Positions 42,859 to 52,988 of a stretch of 64,000 bases of DNA are shown here, one piece after another. Positions within the stretch are counted from its first letter, which is position 1. Each line of letters begins with the position of its first letter. The stretch comes from JACMLX01 sp040384325. Lineage in GTDB: Bacteria; Gemmatimonadota; Gemmatimonadetes; Gemmatimonadales; Gemmatimonadaceae. Position numbers and translations under genes: made by a program. Where the stretch lies: contig JAZKJL010000004.1 in the NCBI GenBank assembly GCA_040384325.1, positions 124,001 to 188,000 of the forward strand. Direction: 5' to 3'. The notes below the pieces were generated by a model. That model ran no database searches and was not told the DNA's origin. It saw only the letters and a list, made by a program, of their open reading frames with translations.

Positions 42859-43827
42859 TCAGCGCCGCGAGAGGAAGCGCTCCACCGCGGGCCAGACCAG
42901 ATCCGGACGTTCCGCATAGGCGAAGTGCGCCGCCCGCGGCACGCGCAGCAGCGTGGCGTGGGGCAGGGCCGTGGTCCATTCCTCGATCAGGTCCATCGGA
43001 ATCGCCTCCTGCTCGCCATGCACGATCAGCGTCGGCGCCGGCACCGCGGCGAGCGCGCTGCGGAGGTCCCAGTCGCCGTAGGAGCCCATCACCGCGCCAT
43101 TGGTGCGCGTGAGGCCGTAGCGGATGCCGCGCGCGTCCGATGCGCAGAGGTCGGCCTTGATCAACTCACCGGCCCGCGATGGCTCGGCGAGGCGCGGGCC
43201 CATCGCGATCGCCCAGTAGTCGCGACACCCCTGACGCACCGCTGCGTCGGCGGCGGTGCTGTCACCCAGCGCGCGATTGGCGAGCGTCAGGCGACGACGC
43301 TCGTCGGCGGTCATCCGCGACGCCATGGCGGCGCCGAAGCGTTGCCAGAACTCGCCGCGACGTGGCGGCACCGGCCCGAAGAACACCATGCGAGAGACCA
43401 CGGCCGGATGCGCGATGGCGTAACTGGCGGCCAGCAACGGTCCGTACGAGTGCGCCACCAGCGTCACCCGCGCGAGCTGGAAGTGCCGGCGGACGGCATC
43501 CAGGTCGCGCACCTGCTGCGCCGCGGTGAGCGTGCTGCTGTCGCGCGGCAGCGTCGAGCGACCGGTCCCGCGCTGGTCGTAGAAGATCACCGTGTGGCGA
43601 GCGGCGAGCGGCAGGAAGTCGCCGTAGATGCTCTCGAGGTCCACACCCGGACCGCCGTGGATGGCGATGATCGTGTCGCGCGCGGTGCCGACGACGCGAT
43701 AGAACAGGCGGGCCGAGTCGGGGGCAGTGACGAAGCCTTCGCTGGTGCGAGGAGCACGCTGTGCAGATGTCGCCGTCGCAGCCAGAAGCGCGACGGACAG
43801 GCAGAACATTCGTCGTATGGGGATCAT
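42859..43827 (-). CDS. Exported alpha/beta hydrolase, proline-iminopeptidase-like
   Basis: A 322-residue protein with a signal peptide (cleavage near TSAQ). Alpha/beta hydrolase motifs: oxyanion IAIHGGPGVD, FYDQRGTGRS, nucleophile elbow LVAHSYGPL with Ser, and a late His in AAHFAYA. HGGPG together with DQRGTGRS is typical of the S33 proline iminopeptidase group. Substrate not established. Next upstream gene on the same strand is the sugar-nucleotide decarboxylase; the 48-bp intergenic space between has no terminator visible. Confidence 0.88.
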   Translation of the reverse strand: MIPIRRMFCLSVALLAATATSAQRAPRTSEGFVTAPDSARLFYRVVGTARDTIIAIHGGPGVDLESIYGDFLPLAARHTVIFYDQRGTGRSTLPRDSSTLTAAQQVRDLDAVRRHFQLARVTLVAHSYGPLLAASYAIAHPAVVSRMVFFGPVPPRRGEFWQRFGAAMASRMTADERRRLTLANRALGDSTAADAAVRQGCRDYWAIAMGPRLAEPSRAGELIKADLCASDARGIRYGLTRTNGAVMGSYGDWDLRSALAAVPAPTLIVHGEQEAIPMDLIEEWTTALPHATLLRVPRAAHFAYAERPDLVWPAVERFLSRR

Positions 43828-43874
43828 GGTGACCGAAGGAAGATTCGTGACGATGCCCGCAGCCTGGCTGCCTC

Positions 43875-44815
43875 CTACACCACCGACCTTGACAGCACAC
43901 CCTCGAAGTAGGCAATCGTCCGCTCCAGTCCCTCGCGCAGCGGTACCATCGGCTCCCACCCCAGCTGCGTGCGTGCCTTGGTGATGTCGGGCTGGCGCAC
44001 TTTCGGATCGTCCTCCGGCAACTCACGGTGCACGATCGGCGCTGCCGTGCCGGTGAGCTCGACCACCAGCTCCGCCAGTTGGCGCACGGTGAACTCCACC
44101 GGGTTGCCGATGTTGGTGGGCTCGTTGTCGCCACCCATGAACAGGCGGTACAACCCGTCCACTTCGTCGTCCACGTAGCAGAAGCTGCGCGTCTGCGAGC
44201 CATCCCCGTAGATCGTGATCGGCTCACCCTTCAGCGCCTGCACGATGAAGTTCGACACCACGCGTCCATCGCGCGGCCGCATGCGCGGGCCGAAGGTGTT
44301 GAAGATCCGTACGATGCGCGTGTCCACCGCGTGATACCGGTGGTACGCCATCGTCAGCGCTTCGGCGAAGCGCTTCGCCTCGTCGTACACTCCGCGCGGC
44401 CCGACCGGGTTGACGTTGCCCCAGTACGACTCCGGCTGCGGGTGGATTAGCGGATCGCCGTACACTTCCGAGGTCGAGGCGAGGAAGAAGCGCGCCTGCT
44501 TGGCCTTCGCCAGCCCGAGGGCGTTGTGCGTGCCGAGTGCACCGACCTTGAGCGTCGGGATCGGATGCTCGATGTAGTCAATCGGGCTGGCCGGCGAGGC
44601 GAGGTGCAACACGCCATCCAGGTCACCGGCCACGAAGATGAAGTTCGAGACGTCGTGCCGGATGAACCGATACGCCGGGTTGCCGGCCAGGTGCGCGATG
44701 TTGTCCGGGCTGCCGGTGATGAAGTTGTCCATCCCCACCACCTCGTGTCCATCGGCGAGGAAGCGGTCGGTGAGGTGCGAGGCGAGAAAGCCGGCGCTGC
44801 CGGTGATCAGGACCC

Positions 44816-44819
<4 letters not shown>
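43875..44819 (-). CDS. UDP-glucuronate decarboxylase (UDP-xylose synthase) family
   Basis: A 314-residue short-chain dehydrogenase. NAD motif GSAGFLASHL at 7-16, S115-T-S117-E-V-Y-G (catalytic Ser/Thr region), Y145 and K149 (YDEAKR), and FNTFGPRMRPRDGRVVSNFI with YGDGSQTRSFCYVDDEV. These match soluble UDP-xylose synthases, which decarboxylate UDP-glucuronate. It overlaps the upstream ugd gene by 4 bp (ATGA), giving a two-step UDP-glucose to UDP-xylose route. UDP-xylose may be used for surface glycans. Confidence 0.93.
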
Positions 44820-46123
<1,304 letters not shown>

Positions 46124-46228
46124 GTGCGCAGGACGCTGGAGTCGGGGAACGGGCGAACCCCGCAACGGCGGGGCCCGGCAGTGCGGGGAAGATAACATCC
46201 CGCACCCCGGTCCATGCCGCGCCTGACG

Positions 46229-47614
46229 CTAGAAGAAGAAGGCGAACCGGCCGCCGCTGGCGCCCAGAGAGCTGAAGCGCTGGTTCACGATCGTGTTGTA
46301 GATCGATCCGAAGGTGTAGCGCACGCCGACGTTGCTGGTGATGCGGAACCCGGTCTGGAGCGCCTGACGCTGCAGCAGGATCTCCTCTTCCGTGTTGCCG
46401 GCCGCCGGCAGGTAGATCTGGTCGTTGATGCGCGCCGCCGAGCCGCCGATGTTGAGCGAGAACCCACGCCCGATGCGGAGGTCGATGTTGCCGCTGAGGG
46501 TCAGCGCGTGGCGGTTCAAGTCGTGCATGTAATTCAGCCAGTCCAGCGACACGTTGCTCGAGCCCCAGGCCTGTCGCGCGATCCACGACACGGTGGCCTG
46601 CTGGCTGATGCGCGTCTCGCGATCCTGGTTGAACACCGTCGTGCGCTGATACCGGTAGTGATTGGGGCCGATGTTGTAGAGGAACGTCAACTGGCGACGC
46701 GTCTGCTCCGTCCACGGAAAGAGGTTGTACTCGATCGCGGGCTGCAGGCGGAGCGCGAGGTCCTGGTTCAGGAAGTCCGAGTAGCCTGCACCCAACTTGA
46801 GGCCGGCCGACCAGTGCGGCGACAGCGAGCGCACGATCAGCGAGTTGGCGTTGTAGGTGCGCTGCTCGTTGCGCACCGAGAACCCCGGCTCACCGTCGCT
46901 GGCCGGGATGTCGAAGCGCTGCTTGTTCAGGTTTCCGCTGACCGAGAAGTTCATCTTCCAGGTCGCGGTGGACCGATTCGCGGACAGCCCCAGCGAGCCG
47001 TTGATGGCCTGCTGCTGCTCCTCGGCACGCACGAAGGCGTTCATGTTCGTGGTGTAGGTCCAGAGGTTCCAGCGATCCTTCAGGTTGGCGGCGGACACCT
47101 GCTGGCGCTGGCCGAGCGGGTTGCTGTAGCTCACGTCGAGCCGTGCGGCCATCGGGGAGCGCGCCACGAAACGCGTCAGGCCGAGCTTGAACAGTCGCGA
47201 GAGGTCGCGGCGGATCTTGTCGTCGGTATCGTTCACCAGGGTGTTCAGGACCAGCGTGTCCACCATGCCTTCATACTGGCGGTGGCCGATGAAGGCGATC
47301 GTCTTCTCGATGCCGCCGCCACCGTTCTGCAGTCCCGTGACGAGGATCTGCACGTCGGAGTCGAAGCGGTCCCGCATCCAGTTGACGAAGTTGATCTCGG
47401 TGACGAAGAAGTCACGATCACACCCGCGTGACCGACCCTGGCAGTCGAGGAACACGCGGATGGCCTGCGACTGCAGGGTGCTGCTGTCGGGTCCTGCGGT
47501 GCGAGCGGCGGCGGGCGGGGTCGGAGGGGTGGGCTGGGCCTGCAGGAGGGCGGCGGAGACCGTGAGCAGGATCACTGCGCGGCTGAGCGTCGCGAACATG
47601 TCTTTTGGTGTCAT
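46229..47614 (-). CDS. Large outer-membrane beta-barrel-like protein, hypothetical
   Basis: A 461-residue protein with a signal peptide (LLTVSAALLQAQ) followed by a Pro/Ala linker, a region with two Cys (FLDCQGRSRGCDR) and a long strand-rich part ending in FAFFF, an aromatic C-terminus used by barrel assembly machinery. Residues about 45-130 look like a small alpha/beta domain (DVQILVTGLQNGGGG). Similar predicted proteins occur in Gemmatimonadota-like genomes without a function. ATG at 47614 is the first; a second ATG at 47599 is equally possible. It precedes the ugd gene by 105 bp. Confidence 0.7.
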   Translation of the reverse strand: MTPKDMFATLSRAVILLTVSAALLQAQPTPPTPPAAARTAGPDSSTLQSQAIRVFLDCQGRSRGCDRDFFVTEINFVNWMRDRFDSDVQILVTGLQNGGGGIEKTIAFIGHRQYEGMVDTLVLNTLVNDTDDKIRRDLSRLFKLGLTRFVARSPMAARLDVSYSNPLGQRQQVSAANLKDRWNLWTYTTNMNAFVRAEEQQQAINGSLGLSANRSTATWKMNFSVSGNLNKQRFDIPASDGEPGFSVRNEQRTYNANSLIVRSLSPHWSAGLKLGAGYSDFLNQDLALRLQPAIEYNLFPWTEQTRRQLTFLYNIGPNHYRYQRTTVFNQDRETRISQQATVSWIARQAWGSSNVSLDWLNYMHDLNRHALTLSGNIDLRIGRGFSLNIGGSAARINDQIYLPAAGNTEEEILLQRQALQTGFRITSNVGVRYTFGSIYNTIVNQRFSSLGASGGRFAFFF

Positions 47615-47862
47615 GGGGAGGCGAACGGGTGCAGCACTCGGTGTGAGCGCGCGCGGGCCACTCGGCCCGACCCCGTTCTTGCAACGACGGATAACGACTC
47701 AGCGAGCCGTTCCGTTGCCTTTCGTCCAGAGTCGCAGCGCAGGGAATGCGGTCCGCCTGTAACGTCCGACGGTCATTCCATCGGTTTGGAGCCGCGGGAC
47801 GGTCGTCGGCACCCAGCGCACAGGGACTGGTTCCGCGGCAGCGGTGGGCACAGCTTGCGCGG

Positions 47863-48438
47863 GTGTCCGCCCCTGCAACCGAGCCGCGTCGCGTCCTGAT
47901 CCTGTTTGCGCATCCCGCCTTCGGGAAGTCGCGCGTGCACCGGCAGCTGGTGCGCGCGGTGCAGGACCTCGATGGCGTCACCTTCCACGACCTGTACGAG
48001 GCGTACCCGGACTACGACATCGACGTGGCCCGCGAGCAGGCGCTGCTCATCGCACACGAGGTGGTGGTGCTGCAGCACCCGTTCTACTGGTACAGCGTGC
48101 CGCCGCTGGTGAAGCAGTGGTTCGACCTGGTGCTGGAGCACGGCTGGGCGTACGGGTCGACCGGTACCGCGCTGGCGGGCAAGACCTTCCAGAGTGCGAT
48201 CACGGTCGGCGGGCGGGAGACGGGGTACGGCCCGCAGAGCTTCAACCACTACACGATTCCGGAATTCCTCGCGCCGGTCGAGGCCACGGCGCGCCTCTGC
48301 CGCATGCAGTGGGCATCCCCGTTCGTGGTCGCGGGCACGCACGCCATTTCGTCGGACGGCATCGGGCGGGCGGCGCAGGACTACGCGTTGCTGATCCGGT
48401 CGTATGCCGGCACGCCTGCATCGCACGGCGCGGCCTGA
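47863..48438 (+). CDS. NAD(P)H-dependent oxidoreductase, KefF/MdaB-like
   Basis: A 191-residue flavodoxin-fold quinone reductase. RVLILFAHPAFGKSRVHRQL, LYEAYPDYDIDVAREQALL, QHPFYWYSVPPLVKQWFDLVLEHGWAYG and the Gly-rich TVGGRETGYG match the KefF/KefG group that activates Kef potassium exporters. The GTG at 47863 is preceded by no clear ribosome site. It sits 2 bp before the KefC-like antiporter gene, the same order as kefF-kefC in enterics, which supports the assignment. Confidence 0.92.
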   Translation: MSAPATEPRRVLILFAHPAFGKSRVHRQLVRAVQDLDGVTFHDLYEAYPDYDIDVAREQALLIAHEVVVLQHPFYWYSVPPLVKQWFDLVLEHGWAYGSTGTALAGKTFQSAITVGGRETGYGPQSFNHYTIPEFLAPVEATARLCRMQWASPFVVAGTHAISSDGIGRAAQDYALLIRSYAGTPASHGAA

Positions 48439-48440
48439 CA

Positions 48441-50324
48441 ATGCAAAACTTCCTCCTTTCCGCAGTGGTCTATCTCGCCGCTGCCGTGGTTGCGGTGCCG
48501 ATCGCGAAACGGGTCGGACTTGGCTCGGTGCTCGGCTACCTGCTGGCTGGCGTCGTCATCGGCCCGTCGGTGCTCGGATTCGTCGGCGCCGAGGGGCAGG
48601 ACGTGATGCACGCCGCCGAATTCGGCGTGGTGATGATGCTGTTCGTGATCGGCCTCGAACTGGAGCCGGCGCTTCTCTGGCGGTTGCGCGGTGCCCTGCT
48701 CGGCCTGGGCGGCATGCAGGTGCTGGGCACGGCCGCGGCGCTGTCGGCGATCGGCGTCGTGGCCGGACTGGACTGGCGCGCGGCCCTCGCCTCGGGGCTG
48801 ATCCTCTCCATGTCGTCCACGGCCATCGTGCTGCAGACGTTGCAGGAGAAGGGCCTGATGAAGAGCGACGCCGGGCAGAAGAGTTTTGCCGTGCTGCTGT
48901 TTCAGGACCTGGCCGTGATCCCGATTCTCGCCGTGCTGCCGCTGCTGGCGATGGTGTCGCCCGAGTCGATCGCCGCTGCCGGCGAGGGCTCGCATGGCGG
49001 CGGGTTCGTGGAACAGCTCCCGGCGTGGCAGCGCGCGCTGGTCACGCTGGCGGCGGTGGGAATGCTGGTCGGCATCGGCCGCACCGTGGTGCCGTTCGTC
49101 TTTCGTATCATCGCGCGTGCCCGGTTGCGGGAGACGTTCACCGCGGCCGCGTTGCTGCTGGTGATCGGCATCGCGGTGCTGATGCAGTTCGTGGGATTGT
49201 CACCTGCACTCGGCACCTTCCTCGGTGGCGTGGTGCTGGCCACCTCGGAATACCGGCACGAACTCGAGACCGACATCGAGCCGTTCAAGGGCCTGTTGCT
49301 GGGGCTCTTCTTCATCGCCGTCGGGGCCAGCATCGACTTCCCGCTGATCGGTCGCGAGTTCGGCACCGTGATGGCGCTGGTGGCCGCGCTGATCGGCGTC
49401 AAGTTCGGCGTGCTCTGGATTCTGGGCCGGTTCGCGGGGATGGGCACGGCACAGCACCTGCTCTTCGCGCTGGCGCTCGCACAGGGCGGCGAGTTCTGCT
49501 TCGTGCTGCTCTCGTTCGCGACGCAGAACCGCGTGCTGCCGGAATCGGTGACCGGGCTGCTGGTGGCCGCCGTGGCGCTGTCGATGGCGCTGACACCGCT
49601 GATGCTGATGGCGTGGGAGCGACTGATCGCACCACGCGTCGGCACCGCGGCGGCACCGGCGCGCGCGCATGACGAGATCGACGAGTCGAGGAACGTGATC
49701 CTGGTCGGCTTCGGCGACTTCGGCTCCACCGTGGGCCGGTACCTGAACGCGAACGGCGTCGAGACCACGGTGCTGGACATCGACTCCGACCTGGTCGACG
49801 CGCTGCAGCGGCTGGGGCTGCGCGTGTTCTACGGCGATGCGTCGCGCGAGGACCTGCTGCGTTCCGCCGGCGCGGAACGTGCCGCGCTGGCCATCCTCTG
49901 CATCGGTGATGCGGGGGCCAACCTCGCGCTGGCGAAGCGGATCCGGCAGCAGTTCCCGCACCTGCGCATCCTCGCCCGCGCCGCCGGGCGCCGCTCCGCG
50001 TACGAGATGATCGAGGCCGGCGTGCCGCACGTCTACCGTGAGTCGCTCGACAGTGCGCTGCACCTCGGTTCCGAGGCATTGCACCTGCTGGGGCATCGCG
50101 CGCACGAATCGTGGCGTGCGGCGCAGCGCTTCCGCCGCAAGGACGAGGCGGACGTGCGTGCGCTGTCCGATGTGTTCCGCGATGACACCGCGCACGTCAA
50201 CGCGGCGCGTGAGGCGATCCGCGAGTTGGAGGCCTCGATGCGGGCCGATGCCGATGGCGCGCTGGCGTCCGACGACACGGCGTGGGATGCCGAGACGCTG
50301 CGCGAGGAATTCGGCGGGCGATAA
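48441..50324 (+). CDS. KefB/KefC-type cation:proton antiporter (CPA2)
   Basis: A 627-residue protein with 12-13 membrane helices (1-390) and a cytoplasmic RCK_N domain (about 415-525). Helix features: LGYLLAGVVIGPSVLG, MLFVIGLELEPALLWRLR, LALAQGGEFCFVL. RCK: NVILVGFGDFGSTVGRYL, then VLDIDSDLVDALQRLGLRVFYGDASREDLL in two pieces. The C-terminus is a charged helix. It exports K+ in exchange for H+ during electrophile stress and is gated by a KefF-type partner encoded just upstream. Regulator thiols in this phylum are not established. Confidence 0.93.
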   Translation: MQNFLLSAVVYLAAAVVAVPIAKRVGLGSVLGYLLAGVVIGPSVLGFVGAEGQDVMHAAEFGVVMMLFVIGLELEPALLWRLRGALLGLGGMQVLGTAAALSAIGVVAGLDWRAALASGLILSMSSTAIVLQTLQEKGLMKSDAGQKSFAVLLFQDLAVIPILAVLPLLAMVSPESIAAAGEGSHGGGFVEQLPAWQRALVTLAAVGMLVGIGRTVVPFVFRIIARARLRETFTAAALLLVIGIAVLMQFVGLSPALGTFLGGVVLATSEYRHELETDIEPFKGLLLGLFFIAVGASIDFPLIGREFGTVMALVAALIGVKFGVLWILGRFAGMGTAQHLLFALALAQGGEFCFVLLSFATQNRVLPESVTGLLVAAVALSMALTPLMLMAWERLIAPRVGTAAAPARAHDEIDESRNVILVGFGDFGSTVGRYLNANGVETTVLDIDSDLVDALQRLGLRVFYGDASREDLLRSAGAERAALAILCIGDAGANLALAKRIRQQFPHLRILARAAGRRSAYEMIEAGVPHVYRESLDSALHLGSEALHLLGHRAHESWRAAQRFRRKDEADVRALSDVFRDDTAHVNAAREAIRELEASMRADADGALASDDTAWDAETLREEFGGR

Positions 50325-50382
50325 CTTCCGTCGTCGCAGCACACCGGACACCGGCGTCACCGCTCGTCACAGGAACCCCCGC

Positions 50383-51864
50383 ATGATCCGTCGTTCGTCA
50401 GCCCACCTGGGACTTGGCGCCGCGCTGCTGCTCGCCGCGGCGCCTGCCACATCGTCGGCACAGCAGACGGTGCGCGCCCGTATCGCGGGGCAGGTCTACG
50501 ACAGCGTGGGCCGCGTGCCGCTGACGGGCGCCACCGTGCGCATCGTGCGGGTGGACAATCCGTCGATCGGCCGCACCACCACCACCGATGTCTTCGGCCG
50601 CTTCCGGTACGACACGGTGCCCGGCGGCAGCTGGCTGGCGACGTTCTTGCACCCCGCGCTCGACTCGCTGCGCCTGGAGCCGGGCGTGGTGCGGGTGGAG
50701 ATCAACGAGCCGGGTGAGGTGGCGCTGCCCCTCGCGACGCCGTCGCCGCGCACGCTGGTGCTGGGCAACTGTCGTGGGCCGCAGGCGCTCGACATGGGCG
50801 TGATCGTGGGCGAGGTGCGACAGGCGTCGGATGATGCGCCGCTGGTGGATGCGTCGATCGAAGTCGAATGGCCGGAGTGGGTGCTGCAGCGTGGCCGGAT
50901 GGTCACCGACCTGCGGCGGCGTGTCGCGAAGGCCGACTCGCTGGGTCGATACACGCTCTGCGGCGTGCCCACCGGCAACACGTTGCGCGGGTTCGCCTGG
51001 CGCGGCGCGGACAGCACCGGTGCGATCGAGGTGCTGACGCCGGAGTCGGGGTATGCGGTCCTCGATTTCTCCGTCGCCCCCGTCGAGCGCCTGGCGATCC
51101 GTCCCGATTCCAGCACCAACACCGCGATCGTGACCACGGTGCGACGCGGGCGCGCCAGCGTGCGCGGACGTGTCACCACCGCCGACCGGCGGCCGCTGCC
51201 CAACGCCGTGGTGCGCGTGATCGGCAGCGGCTCGCAGGTGCGCACCAACGTGGAGGGCACCTTCGCGATCGTGGACGCCGGCGCCGGCACACAGACGGTC
51301 GAGGCGCGCGCGATCGGCTACCAGCCGATGCGCCTCGCCGTGCGGCTCAGCGATGCGGCGCCGACGAACCTCAACTTCCGATTGCTGGTGCAGCGGGTGC
51401 AGCTCGACACGGTGCGGGTGCAGGCCGGTCGCGAGCTGCCGGTCGAGTTGCGTGGCATCGAGCGACGCTGGCGCACCGGCGCCGGCACGGTGATGGATGC
51501 CGGCATGGTGCGCGACCGCTCCAACCTGTTCGTCACCGACGCGCTGCGAGGCATCAACGGCGTCACCATCCGGCAGGTCGGTGGCTTCGGCCAGCGCGTC
51601 ATGATGCGCAGCTCGAACGGCACCGAATGCGCCGCCGGCGTGATCCTCGATGGCCAGGCCCTGCCGCCCTCACAGAGCGCCAGCATTTCGCTCGACGAGA
51701 TCGTGCGGCGCGAGGACATCGCCGCGATCGAGGTCTATCCGCGTCCGAGCATGATCCCGGCCGAATTCACCTCGATGACCAGCGGCTGCGGCGTGGTGGC
51801 GATCTGGTCGAAGCGGGCGACGGGCGGCGTGATCCCGGTGAAGCCGAAACCGGCGACGCCATGA
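50383..51864 (+). CDS. Secreted plug-only TonB-type protein with two carboxypeptidase-regulatory domains
   Basis: A 493-residue protein: signal peptide (ending SSAQ), a CarboxypepD-regulatory-like domain (about 30-120), a second (about 255-325), then a TonB-dependent receptor plug-like domain (about 375-478: VTDALRGINGVTIRQ, VILDGQALP, IAAIEVYPRPSMIPAEF). The barrel that normally follows is absent. Four Cys (130, 193, 416, 469) occur at the same positions in its paralogue at 56923. AGGA precedes the ATG. It cannot be a transporter by itself; it may be a partner or a periplasmic binding protein. Confidence 0.85.
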   Translation: MIRRSSAHLGLGAALLLAAAPATSSAQQTVRARIAGQVYDSVGRVPLTGATVRIVRVDNPSIGRTTTTDVFGRFRYDTVPGGSWLATFLHPALDSLRLEPGVVRVEINEPGEVALPLATPSPRTLVLGNCRGPQALDMGVIVGEVRQASDDAPLVDASIEVEWPEWVLQRGRMVTDLRRRVAKADSLGRYTLCGVPTGNTLRGFAWRGADSTGAIEVLTPESGYAVLDFSVAPVERLAIRPDSSTNTAIVTTVRRGRASVRGRVTTADRRPLPNAVVRVIGSGSQVRTNVEGTFAIVDAGAGTQTVEARAIGYQPMRLAVRLSDAAPTNLNFRLLVQRVQLDTVRVQAGRELPVELRGIERRWRTGAGTVMDAGMVRDRSNLFVTDALRGINGVTIRQVGGFGQRVMMRSSNGTECAAGVILDGQALPPSQSASISLDEIVRREDIAAIEVYPRPSMIPAEFTSMTSGCGVVAIWSKRATGGVIPVKPKPATP

Positions 51865-51986
51865 TCGATCGATGATGGACGAGTCGGCGTTCCCGCGTCT
51901 TTAAAAGGGACCGACGATTGCTTTCACGGTGTCACCGGCGCTATTCATGAGGCTGAACGGATGTTTCCCCCAGCCGGCCACCTCCG

Positions 51987-52985
51987 ATGGACACCGACAC
52001 GCGCATCCCACCACGCAGCGCGCCGTACCTCGAGACCCAGGATGCGGTCGCCGGCCTGGCCGCGATGCTGGTGGCGGCGCTCTCCACGGCCGTGCGCGGC
52101 CAATGGAGCGCACTCGGCGCGGTGTCGGCCGAGGAGGGTGCGAGTGCGGCGATCATCGATCCCGAGGCATTGCTGCTCGTCTCGCTCTGGCTGATCCCCC
52201 GCGAGCCGGCACTCGGCCCGGTGGTACACGACTGGGTGGCGCGCTGGTCGGACCTGCTCAGCGTGCAGCGCACACGAAACCTGGCCAGGGCGTTCCCTGC
52301 GACCATCGCCCAGGAACTGCGTACGGTCGCGACGACGGCCTACGAGCGTGGCAAGGACTTCCGCTGGGGTCCGGTCATCAAGGAGGGCGCCGGCGCGGCG
52401 CCTGACGATGGTGGATCGGCACGCGACACCCGGCTCCCGATGGGGGTGACGCGCCTGGCGGTGGAGCGCGATGCGCTGCTGGTGCTGCGCTTCCGCATGG
52501 CCTTCGGTGTCGGTGCACGCGCCGATGCGCTGGCTTACCTGCTGGCACGTGGCACCGCGTGGTCCAGCGTGACCGAGATCGCGCAGGCCACCGGCTACAC
52601 GCCGTCGGCCATCCGTCGGGCACTGGATCGCATGGCGGAAGCGGAAATCGTGATGATGGTGGACGACGGCACCACCCGCTATCGCTGTGATGCCACGCCG
52701 TGGGCCACGTTGCTTGGCCTGCGCGACACGGTGGAGCCGTGGCGGTACTGGCTGCAGCATTTCACCTTCGTGTCCACGTTCGCCGATTGGGCCGACGGCA
52801 TCGCGCGTCGCAAGCTGACGGCCTACGCGATCACCGAGGCGATGCGCGGCGTGGCCCGCAGCTTCCGACCCACCGACGATCGCGATGGCCTGCGCACGTG
52901 GGACCATGCCTTCCGCGACGGCTCGACGATGCCGGAAATGCAGGATGCACTGGCCGACGTGGCCGGCACGCTGCTGCAGGAGTGA
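51987..52985 (+). CDS. Winged-helix (MarR-like) DNA-binding protein, hypothetical
   Basis: A 332-residue soluble protein. Residues 1-150 are helical with no match. Residues about 178-230 (ADALAYLLARGTAWSS, VTEIAQATGYTPSAIRRALDRM, EAEIVMMV) form a winged-helix DNA-binding segment like those of MarR/ArsR proteins. The C-terminal 100 residues are again helical and rich in Trp and Arg (VEPWRYWLQHFTF). No operator visible. It ends 3 bp from the convergent stop of the 1,223-residue membrane protein, so they share a terminator-free junction. Confidence 0.7.
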   Translation: MDTDTRIPPRSAPYLETQDAVAGLAAMLVAALSTAVRGQWSALGAVSAEEGASAAIIDPEALLLVSLWLIPREPALGPVVHDWVARWSDLLSVQRTRNLARAFPATIAQELRTVATTAYERGKDFRWGPVIKEGAGAAPDDGGSARDTRLPMGVTRLAVERDALLVLRFRMAFGVGARADALAYLLARGTAWSSVTEIAQATGYTPSAIRRALDRMAEAEIVMMVDDGTTRYRCDATPWATLLGLRDTVEPWRYWLQHFTFVSTFADWADGIARRKLTAYAITEAMRGVARSFRPTDDRDGLRTWDHAFRDGSTMPEMQDALADVAGTLLQE

Positions 52986-52988
52986 CGG

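Noticed and set aside
42376..43911. 511-codon plus-strand open frame
   Set aside because: Overlaps the DUF5916 and hydrolase genes on the other strand, which have strong family motifs.
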